64,000 bases of DNA from Rhodospirillaceae bacterium UBA6219 (GTDB lineage Bacteria; Pseudomonadota; Alphaproteobacteria; Rhodospirillales; Magnetospirillaceae). The DNA is taken from contig DISD01000050.1 of the NCBI GenBank assembly GCA_002435715.1, positions 43,125 to 107,124 of the forward strand. The letters run 5' to 3'. Positions 1 to 7,096 of the stretch are shown piece after piece; the stretch's first letter is position 1, and every line of letters begins with the position of its first letter. The notes under the pieces were generated by a model. It was not told the origin of the DNA and did not search any database. It saw only the letters and a list, made by a program, of their open reading frames with translations. The position numbers and the translations under genes were made by a program.

Positions 1-2
1 AC

Positions 3-1424
3 GCCGTCGCCAAGGCGTTTCCCGGCTATTACGAAACCGGTCAGCGCATGGCCCACGCCTATCTGGACAAAGGCACCAGCGCCGGCAACGGCTTCATGGA
101 GGAATTCGACCAGCAGGCGGGCAACCTGACCCAATCCCTGGAAGCCCTGCTGGCCGAATCCGATTCGTTGATGGTGGCCGAACGCGATACCGCCAATGCC
201 GCCATCCAATCGGCGCGGGTCAAGGCGTGGACGGTTTCCGCCCTGCTGGCGGTGCTGACCCTTATCGGTCTGGGACTGGCCATGTTCACCGGCCGCAACA
301 TCAACCAGACCGCGGCCCTGCTGGAAGAAGCCGGCGTCACCATGTCGCGGGCGGCACGCGGGGATTTGAACGCCCGTATCGTGCGGATCAAACGCCATGA
401 CGAAATCGGCCAATTGCTGGTGGCGGTCAACCGCGTGCTGGATCTGACCGAAACCTTCGCCAAGGAAATCGGCGCCGCCATGGCCGCCGCCCAGCGCAAG
501 GAATATTTCCGCTACATCCCCGAGGAAGGCCTGCGTGGCGACTTCCTGCGCTTCGTGCGGTCCATGAACAACATCCTGGCGGCCATGGAAATGCGCGATT
601 CCAAGACCTTGGAATTCGAAGCCACCGTCAAGGGCATGGTGGAAGACGTGGCGCAGTCCACCCAGGGCATCAGCGACACCGCCAACATGATGGCGCATCG
701 CTCGGAAGCCACCGGCGGCCGTTCTCTGGAAGTGGGCGAAGCCGCCCACGCCACCACCGAACGGGCCGAAATCGTTTCGGAAGCCACCCGCCAATTGGTG
801 GCCTCGATCAACGAAATCGCCGCCCAGGCGACCCAATCCAGTTCGGTGGCGCGTCAAGCCACCGCACAGATTTCCGCCACCTCGTCACGCATGGACGAAC
901 TGGCCCAGGCCATCTCGCAGATCGGCCAGGTGGTCGGCCTGATCAACACCATCGCCGGCCAGACCAACCTGTTGGCGCTGAACGCCACCATCGAAGCCGC
1001 CCGCGCTGGCGAGGCCGGACGCGGCTTTGCCGTGGTGGCCAACGAGGTCAAGAACCTGGCCAACCAGACCGCGACCGCCACCGGCACCATCACCGGCCAA
1101 GTGGAAGCGGTGCAATCGGCGGCACGCGAAGCCATCGACGCCATCTCCGACATCGTCAGCACCATCGCAAGCATCGAAGGCATCGCCGCCGCCATCGCCG
1201 GTGCGGTGCAGGAACAGGAAGCTTCGACGCAAGAGATTTCGCGCAACATCGAAGGCGTGGTCCAAGAAGCCGAACACGTGTCGCACAGCGTGTCGCAATT
1301 GTCGCAATCGTCGGCGCAATCTTGCGCCGGAACCGTGCGCGTCATCTGGTCCGCCCGCAAACTGGCCAATGTGGTGACCTCGATGCATGACAAGGTCACC
1401 GACTACATCCAATCGGTCAGCTGA
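3..1424 (+). CDS. methyl-accepting chemotaxis protein, 5' end outside window
   Basis: Reading frame is already open at base 3, so the sensory N-terminus lies upstream. The visible part has one transmembrane helix (about bases 225-290, with the sequence LLAVLTLIGLGLAMF), a HAMP linker ending in HDEIGQLLVAVN, a helical segment, and the cytoplasmic signalling hairpin with the highly conserved tip (INTIAGQTNLLALNATIEAA, then RGFAVVANEVKNLA). This tip binds CheA/CheW. The C-terminal end is helical and shows no obvious NWETF-like CheR tether. The protein would detect a signal in the periplasm or membrane and control flagellar rotation. A perfect terminator follows 27 bases after the stop. Identity as an MCP is certain; ligand unknown. 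Confidence 0.95.
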   Translation, partial: AVAKAFPGYYETGQRMAHAYLDKGTSAGNGFMEEFDQQAGNLTQSLEALLAESDSLMVAERDTANAAIQSARVKAWTVSALLAVLTLIGLGLAMFTGRNINQTAALLEEAGVTMSRAARGDLNARIVRIKRHDEIGQLLVAVNRVLDLTETFAKEIGAAMAAAQRKEYFRYIPEEGLRGDFLRFVRSMNNILAAMEMRDSKTLEFEATVKGMVEDVAQSTQGISDTANMMAHRSEATGGRSLEVGEAAHATTERAEIVSEATRQLVASINEIAAQATQSSSVARQATAQISATSSRMDELAQAISQIGQVVGLINTIAGQTNLLALNATIEAARAGEAGRGFAVVANEVKNLANQTATATGTITGQVEAVQSAAREAIDAISDIVSTIASIEGIAAAIAGAVQEQEASTQEISRNIEGVVQEAEHVSHSVSQLSQSSAQSCAGTVRVIWSARKLANVVTSMHDKVTDYIQSVS

Positions 1425-1451
1425 GACCGGACCGATCCCCGGATCACCATA

Positions 1452-1488
1452 AAAAAGCGTGCTGCCGATGACCGGCAGCACGCTTTTT
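1452..1488 (+). terminator. rho-independent terminator of the chemoreceptor gene
   Basis: A 16-bp perfect inverted repeat (core GCGTGCTGCCG / CGGCAGCACGC) with a 5-base loop, flanked by A5 on the left and T5 on the right. It lies just after the chemoreceptor stop and would also work in the opposite direction for the leftward STAS gene. Confidence 0.92.
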
Positions 1489-1553
1489 CTTTGACCTGCC
1501 ATCTTGGCAGAAACGGGAATTCACCGGCCTGACGTCATAACGCCACGCTGATG

Positions 1554-1856
1554 TCACATCCGTTCGATTTGAAACATTTTCGAGGCGTCGGTCAGGTCCA
1601 GCAAGCGGGCGACATAACCCTGGGGATTACGCAGAATGACGGGAACACCTTGCAAGTCTTCGCTGGCAATATACAGAAGACCAAGACCGACAGAATCGAT
1701 AGTGGTAAGTCCGCTCAGATCAAACACAAGCTTTGACGGCTTGGTCGACTTCAGAGAATCCAACAGTTTCTCAAAGGTATCATTAGCGGAAAAATCGAGT
1801 TGTCCTTCCAGGACAACCATCGCGGTATTCCCGTCATTCTGAACCTTGTATTCCAT
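1554..1856 (-). CDS. STAS-domain anti-sigma factor antagonist (SpoIIAA/RsbV-like)
   Basis: 100 residues, the size of a single STAS domain. The motif FDLSGLTTIDSVGLGLL carries the conserved serine (Ser55) that serine kinases of the RsbW type phosphorylate and PP2C-type phosphatases dephosphorylate. The unphosphorylated form would bind and release an anti-sigma or HATPase partner. It is divergent from the receiver-PP2C-HATPase gene at 2000, whose two catalytic domains are exactly the kinase-like and phosphatase activities that act on STAS proteins, so the two probably form one partner-switching circuit. A ribosome site (AAGGGTGA) precedes the start. The target output is not visible. Confidence 0.88.
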   Translation of the reverse strand: MEYKVQNDGNTAMVVLEGQLDFSANDTFEKLLDSLKSTKPSKLVFDLSGLTTIDSVGLGLLYIASEDLQGVPVILRNPQGYVARLLDLTDASKMFQIERM

Positions 1857-1999
1857 GTCATCACCCTTGCACGCGCAATCTTGAAGGCGCCACCATTATG
1901 ACCTATGCTTTAGTCAGCATCGGGCGGATGGTGACAGCACAACCCGCCCCAAACAAGTTTTTTCTCTCCCCATTCTGTCTGCCCCGTCGGAGCGCCGCG

Positions 2000-3934
2000 A
2001 TGGCCCACCCAGAAACCGCCCCCGCCGATCTTTCCAGACCGCTGGATTGGTCTTGGGCGACGGTCATGGTGGTCGACGACGAAGAAATCAATCGCGAATT
2101 GCTGGCCGGCATCGCGCGACGCCAGGGGGTGGGCCATGTGGTTCAGGCCAAGGACGGCCTGGATTGCCTCAGCCTTTTGGAACGCACCGCCCCCGATCTG
2201 ATCATCCTTGATATCGTCATGCCCAACATGGACGGGTTCAGCACCTGCGTCCGCATCCGCCAGATGCCGCAATGGGCCGACATCCCCATCCTGGTGCAGA
2301 CGGCGCTGACCTCACCCCAGGACGTGCTGGCCTGTTTCGAAGCCGGGGCTTCGGACGTGGTGGCCAAACCCATCCGCCCGGCCGAGTTGTCGGCGCGGAT
2401 CCGCGTCCACCTGGAAAACCGCCGCATGGTGGGCACGCTGCGCGACGCCAATCTGCGCATCCACCGGGAAATGCTGGGCGCACGCGACATGCAGCGCACG
2501 CTGTTCCCGTCCCGCGCCGTGCTGGACGACCTCTATACCCATCAGGGCCTGTGCGTGGAAGGCCGGGTCGAGCCGTTGGACGGCGTCGGCGGCGACATTT
2601 GGAACATCGTCCCCCTGGGCGATTCGTTGATCGCGGTGATGCTGGCGGATTTTTCCGGCCATGGACTGATGGCGGCGTTGAACACCTTCTGGCTGCACGC
2701 CTTCATCACCCGCCAGACCGAAGCCATGCGGCAACCCGCCGAATTCCTGAAGCTGTTGAACGTTGCGCTGCGTGAAAACCTGATGCGCGGGCATTTCGCC
2801 ACCTTCTTCTTCGGCTTGATCGACCTGGACCGGGACGAACTGCATTGGTCCGGGGCCGGCGCCCCCAAACCGGTCCTGGTCATCGGCGACGAACGCTTCC
2901 AGTTGGACACCACCGGCCTGCCCCTGGGTTTGACCGACCGGGCGGCCTATAGCACCCATTCCGTCGCTTTTCCCCCCGGTGCCGGGTTGCTGTTGTTCAG
3001 CGACGGTTTGACCGATGTGAACATCGGCGACGGCAGGAAAATGGAAGCCCATGGCCTGATGGACCGGCTGGGCCGTTATCAGTCCCCCATGATGGAAGCC
3101 GAGCTGAGCGATCTGTGGGACACCATTCTTCCGCCGGGAAGCTGCCACTTGACCGACGACACCACCGCAGTGTGGGTCCGTCGGCAACGCCCGAACAAGA
3201 CGGAACGGCAGGACAACCGTTTCCTGGCACTGTCCGGCATCGGGGTCCAACAGGCCACCCGCTGGGCCGCCCAGATGGCACTGCCCACCAAATCGGCCCC
3301 GCCCGAGGGCGGGCCCGGCCGCCCGGTGCATGTCATCGCCAGGGGGGTGGACGAAGATTTGTCGGCGGCTTTCGGCACACCCTTCGCGGTGATCGTCGAA
3401 GCCACTGACGACCTGCTGGCGGCCGCCCCGCCGGAAGAATTGCTGCAGCCGCCGGGTGACCAACAGATCCTGGCTTCGCTGACCACGGCCACGGCGTATC
3501 GCCTGCCCTTGGCCATGATGTTCACCGAATCCCTGTTCACCCAAGGTCTGATCGCCGAGGCCGCCAAGGGCGGCATCTTGTTGGCGCTTCAGGAAGCGGT
3601 GGCCAATTCCGTCGTCCACGGCAACCTGGAACTGCACTCTCCCCGTCGCGCCTTCGAGAACATGCGGGCCTACTGGGCGGAAATCCGTAACCGTCTGGCC
3701 GATCCGGTCAAGGCCGATCGGCTGGTGACCCTGGATGCCCGGGTCCGTGACGGCCTGATCGTCATCACCGTCACCGACCAGGGACGCGGCTACAACCCCG
3801 ATTCGGTGCAGGCCCGCGACCCGTCGCGCCCGCACGGCAAGGGTTTGAAGCTGATCAGCCAATTGTCCTTGGCCCGCGAAGTGGCGCAAGGCGGCCGTCA
3901 GCATATCCTGACCTTCGCCCGCGACCGCGCCTGA
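2000..3934 (+). CDS. receiver - PP2C (SpoIIE-type) phosphatase - HATPase fusion response regulator
   Basis: About 644 residues. Domain order: CheY-like receiver (acid pair after VMVVDDEE, phosphoacceptor Asp71 in LIILDIVMPN, Lys123 in AKPIRP), a SpoIIE/PP2C phosphatase with its metal-binding Asp positions (VGGDIW, ADFSGHG, LLFSDGLTDV, TDDTTAVW), then an RsbW-like HATPase with N box EAVANSVVHGN and G box DQGRGYNP. Phosphorylation of the receiver would set the state of a STAS antagonist, probably the divergent gene at 1554-1856. An ATG at 1898 is also in frame, but it would leave only 41 bases between divergent starts; the ATG at 2000 has GGAG eight bases upstream. Having both phosphatase and kinase-like domains in one chain is seen in some proteobacterial regulators (HsbR/RsbU-like). 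Confidence 0.9.
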   Translation: MAHPETAPADLSRPLDWSWATVMVVDDEEINRELLAGIARRQGVGHVVQAKDGLDCLSLLERTAPDLIILDIVMPNMDGFSTCVRIRQMPQWADIPILVQTALTSPQDVLACFEAGASDVVAKPIRPAELSARIRVHLENRRMVGTLRDANLRIHREMLGARDMQRTLFPSRAVLDDLYTHQGLCVEGRVEPLDGVGGDIWNIVPLGDSLIAVMLADFSGHGLMAALNTFWLHAFITRQTEAMRQPAEFLKLLNVALRENLMRGHFATFFFGLIDLDRDELHWSGAGAPKPVLVIGDERFQLDTTGLPLGLTDRAAYSTHSVAFPPGAGLLLFSDGLTDVNIGDGRKMEAHGLMDRLGRYQSPMMEAELSDLWDTILPPGSCHLTDDTTAVWVRRQRPNKTERQDNRFLALSGIGVQQATRWAAQMALPTKSAPPEGGPGRPVHVIARGVDEDLSAAFGTPFAVIVEATDDLLAAAPPEELLQPPGDQQILASLTTATAYRLPLAMMFTESLFTQGLIAEAAKGGILLALQEAVANSVVHGNLELHSPRRAFENMRAYWAEIRNRLADPVKADRLVTLDARVRDGLIVITVTDQGRGYNPDSVQARDPSRPHGKGLKLISQLSLAREVAQGGRQHILTFARDRA

Positions 3935-4065
3935 TCCGGCCGCCGCAACGGCGGCGATCACCGAAATGTCACAGCCTTCTTACGCCGCTGTCGCGGTGAC
4001 AGCGATAGCCTTGGTCTTGAAACAACCCACGCCCGATCATTCCGGGCGGGTAAGGAAGAAAGACC

Positions 4066-4350
4066 ATGAAGATCCTGATGACACCCCTGTTGTTGGCCGT
4101 CACCGTGGGCCTGACGCTCAGCGTTCCCCTGGCGGCCCATGCCGATCCCAAACACGGTCGTGGCCACCACGGCGGCTATGAGCGGGAATGGATCCCGCCG
4201 GGCCACCGCGTCGATCCCCGCCCCCGCGTGGTCTATCTGGAACCCGAACGCCCGCGTGTGGTGGTGGTGGAACGCAGCTATCGCCCGGTTTATGCGATTC
4301 CCGTGGCCGAACCGTCGATCAATGTGGTCATCCCGCTGAACCTGCGCTGA
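4066..4350 (+). CDS. small exported protein, unknown function
   Basis: 94 residues. Starts with a clear Sec signal peptide (positive Lys2, hydrophobic LLLAVTVGLTLSVPLAA, cleavage after AHA). The mature part is short and rich in His, Gly, Arg and Pro (KHGRGHHGGYERE, then VVYLEPERPRVVVVER). A ribosome site AAGGAAG lies seven bases before the ATG. It is followed after 17 bases by another small exported protein, so the two are probably co-transcribed. No family was recognised; the His-rich head could bind metal but this is speculation. Confidence 0.75.
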   Translation: MKILMTPLLLAVTVGLTLSVPLAAHADPKHGRGHHGGYEREWIPPGHRVDPRPRVVYLEPERPRVVVVERSYRPVYAIPVAEPSINVVIPLNLR

Positions 4351-4367
4351 AAACACGAGGTCGGACG

Positions 4368-4667
4368 ATGAAGACCCAGACTCGCCTGCTGATCCTGTCC
4401 TGGGGCGCGTTCACACTCTTGGGCCAGCCGTTCGGCGCCCACGCCATGCCGCCCCGGATCGGCAGCGACCATGCCGTCCACGACGTCCGAACTCAGCCGG
4501 TGGTGCTGACCCCGGCAGGGACAGAAATCCCGTATCTGCCGTTCGAATGGTCTTATCACCAGCCGGTTTACCAATTCGACGCGGCCGAAGACCAAACGCC
4601 GCGTCTGTTGATACCGGTGCGGGGGCCGTCCACACAGCCCCCGCCCCGTTCCCAGCGTCACATTTGA
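4368..4667 (+). CDS. small exported protein, unknown function
   Basis: 99 residues, ATG at 4368 chosen because it gives a typical signal peptide (MKTQTRLLILSWGAFTLLG, cleavage near AHA). Mature part has PYLPFEWSYHQPVYQFD and a Pro-rich end, with no recognised domain. It lies 17 bases after the previous exported protein and ends facing the beta-glucosidase gene; a small palindrome (AGATCGA, 2-base loop, TCGATCT) at 4681-4696 sits in the gap between the convergent stops. Confidence 0.6.
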   Translation: MKTQTRLLILSWGAFTLLGQPFGAHAMPPRIGSDHAVHDVRTQPVVLTPAGTEIPYLPFEWSYHQPVYQFDAAEDQTPRLLIPVRGPSTQPPPRSQRHI

Positions 4668-4694
4668 TCCGCGCGCGACAAGATCGATGTCGAT

Positions 4695-6056
4695 CTAGCG
4701 GTTTTCCTTGATGGTCTTGGCATACCAGTCAAAGGACGCTTTCGGTGTGCGGGTGCCGGTGGGGAAATCGACACGGATGATGCCAAAGCGGTTGCCGTAA
4801 CCCGATCCCCATTCGAAATTGTCCAACAGCGACCAGATGAAATAGCCGCGAATGTCGGCGCCCTTGTCGATGGCGGTGCGCATGGCCTCGGTATAAAGCT
4901 TCAGATAGGTGATGCGGTAGAAATCGTCGACCCGACCATTGGCGTCGGCGAATTCCTTGTCGTCGTCGCGCCCACAGCCGTTTTCGGTGATGTAGATGGG
5001 CATTCCATAGCGTTCGTGGGTTTCCATCAACTGATCGGTGAACGCTTCGGGGAAAATTTCCCAGCCGATTTCCGGATGCGCCTCGGCGACTTTGACGTCG
5101 GCCCAGCCGAAACCCAGCTGCGAGTTGGGGTCGTCCTTGGCCCAGATGGGGCCGTAATGGTTCATTCCCACCCAATCCAGCTTGCGACAGATGCGCGCCA
5201 TGTCGCCAGCCTGCACATAGGGTTCGTAATCGGCCGCCACATTGGCCGGATAATGGCCCAGGATGTGGGGATCGGCGTAAACCCGGTTCCAATGGGCATC
5301 CAGGATGTCGGCGGCGCGGTGGTCGGCGGCGGAATTTTCATCGGCCGGATGGATGGGCTGCAGATTGTAGACACAGCCCACCGACGAATCGGGCACCCAG
5401 TGACGGATCACATCCACCGCCGCCCCATGGGCCAGGTTGACGTGATGACAGGCGGGGAAATAGGCGGCGCGGTCTTCCACCGCCGGCGCGCACCAGGTCA
5501 TGGCATAGCCGAACAAGGTGCAGACATTGGGTTCGTTGAAGGTGGCGAAATGCTTCACCCGATCACCGAAGCGCCGCACCACCAAGGTGGAGTAATCGGC
5601 GAACCAGCCGACCACGTCGCGGTTGGTCCAGCCCCCCAATTCATGCAGACGCTGCGGTAAATCCCAGTGATACAGGCACAGCCACGGCGTGATGCCGGCT
5701 TCCAGCACTTGGTCGATCAGCCGGTCATAGAAATCCAGGCCCTTGTCGTTGATGGCACCGCGTCCGCGCGGCAACACTCGCGGCCAAGACACGGAAAAGC
5801 GATAGGCGTCGACGCCCAGCTTCTTCATCAACGCCACGTCTTCGCCGTAACGATGATAGTGGTCGCAGGCGACGTCGCCGGTGTCACCGTTGGCGGTACG
5901 CCCTTGGGTGCGCGAATGCACGTCCCAGATGCTGGGGCCACGACCGTCGATGGCGGCGGCACCTTCGATCTGATAGGCCGAGGTCGAAGCCCCCCAAACG
6001 AAACCGGGGCGCATTCCCAGCGGCAGGCGCTTGTCCTTGTGTTTGTCCTTGGCCAT
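4695..6056 (-). CDS. beta-glucosidase, glycoside hydrolase family 1
   Basis: 453 residues, the normal length of GH1. N-terminal FVWGASTSAYQIEGA, the acid/base motif TFNEP with Glu175 and the nucleophile motif ITENG with Glu358 are all present, as is the C-terminal NFEWGSGYGNRFGI active-site stretch. Retaining enzyme that hydrolyses beta-glucosides such as cellobiose in the cytoplasm; no signal peptide is seen. It is the last gene of a leftward run (sensor kinase, Pro-rich membrane protein, this gene), but nothing shows that they work together. Substrate cannot be decided from sequence. Confidence 0.95.
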   Translation of the reverse strand: MAKDKHKDKRLPLGMRPGFVWGASTSAYQIEGAAAIDGRGPSIWDVHSRTQGRTANGDTGDVACDHYHRYGEDVALMKKLGVDAYRFSVSWPRVLPRGRGAINDKGLDFYDRLIDQVLEAGITPWLCLYHWDLPQRLHELGGWTNRDVVGWFADYSTLVVRRFGDRVKHFATFNEPNVCTLFGYAMTWCAPAVEDRAAYFPACHHVNLAHGAAVDVIRHWVPDSSVGCVYNLQPIHPADENSAADHRAADILDAHWNRVYADPHILGHYPANVAADYEPYVQAGDMARICRKLDWVGMNHYGPIWAKDDPNSQLGFGWADVKVAEAHPEIGWEIFPEAFTDQLMETHERYGMPIYITENGCGRDDDKEFADANGRVDDFYRITYLKLYTEAMRTAIDKGADIRGYFIWSLLDNFEWGSGYGNRFGIIRVDFPTGTRTPKASFDWYAKTIKENR

Positions 6057-6111
6057 TTCTTCCCTCGCGGCGTGAATTCTTTCCTTTACTCTACGCCGGC
6101 CGGGAACGCCG

Positions 6112-6981
6112 TCAACGCGCTTGGGCGCGCAACGACAAAATCACCTTGTCCAAACCGCGGAAAGCCGCAGCCAGTTCCACATGGGCTTCGCGCATGGCCC
6201 CGGCATCGGGACAGGGATGGCCACCCAGGCGGTTGGCCTGCAGCATGCGCACCGCCGCCGCCATGCTTTGGCCCTTGACGAAATCGGCCACCCTTTGGAC
6301 GGCGGCGTAATGCACCGAGATGTTGGCGGCCAATTGCGGCGTGAACAGGAAGAACTGTCCCTGCGCGGCGCGAAAAGCGCAATCAATGCCCGCCATGGAC
6401 ACCACCGACGACACGAAAGACACCCCGGCATCCACATTGGGGGGCAAAGGCACCGATTCGAAAGCCAGACGGCGGGTATCCAATTCGGTGGCCAGACTGG
6501 CGGCGACGGCGCGACGACGTTCGGCCTGTTCGCCCCGACGCATGGCCCGCAGGGTCAACGACCCGCCCGACATGGCCAGAATCGCCCCCAAGACCATGCC
6601 GATGACCGCCCCCCACCAGGGCACGGACGCCCCCTCGGTGATCACGGCAACCTTCTCGACCGGCGGCGGCGGCGCCACGGAAGGCGGCGGTGCGACAGGC
6701 AGCACGGGGGGGGCCACCGCCGCAGGTGCAGCCACCGCCGGCGGCGGTGGCGGGGCCGGCACCGGATCGGCGGCATTGGCGGGGGATTTGTCTTCGCCGT
6801 CCGCCGGACGCAAAGGCTGGAAGTCGGGACGTTCCTCTTCGACCACCGGAACGACCGCTTCGGGGGCCGCCGTTTCGGGAACAACGACCGGTTGCGGCGT
6901 TTTCTCGGCATGGGGCGTTTGGGCCCAGGCCGGTGCGGCGATCAGGAACAAGGCGAAACCAAGCTGGCGAACAGACGTCAT
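6112..6981 (-). CDS. Pro-rich single-pass membrane protein, unknown function
   Basis: About 289 residues from the ATG at 6981, which gives a signal peptide (MTSVRQLGFALFLIAAPAWA). An upstream extension would overlap the kinase gene and is rejected. Then comes a long Pro/Ala/Val-rich segment (PAPPPPPAVAAPAAVAPP), typical of a periplasm-spanning linker, a transmembrane helix (WWGAVIGMVLGAILAMSGG), and a C-terminal helical domain with Arg-rich start (RRGEQAERRRAVAASLATEL). No enzyme motif found. The gap to the upstream kinase is 115 bases. Confidence 0.65.
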   Translation of the reverse strand: MTSVRQLGFALFLIAAPAWAQTPHAEKTPQPVVVPETAAPEAVVPVVEEERPDFQPLRPADGEDKSPANAADPVPAPPPPPAVAAPAAVAPPVLPVAPPPSVAPPPPVEKVAVITEGASVPWWGAVIGMVLGAILAMSGGSLTLRAMRRGEQAERRRAVAASLATELDTRRLAFESVPLPPNVDAGVSFVSSVVSMAGIDCAFRAAQGQFFLFTPQLAANISVHYAAVQRVADFVKGQSMAAAVRMLQANRLGGHPCPDAGAMREAHVELAAAFRGLDKVILSLRAQAR

Positions 6982-7096
6982 GAACAGTCCCATCCCCGGG
7001 GGCAAAGACGAAAGTGTCCAGACCATAGCCCAAGCCGAGCCCCGGCGAAACCACGGTTTGGGGCGGATTTCGACAAATAGAATTCCGCTTAGGGGA

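Noticed and set aside
4681..4696. Palindrome AGATCGATGTCGATCT between convergent genes as a terminator
   Set aside because: Two-base loop and no T-tract; too short to fold usefully, so left only as a note.
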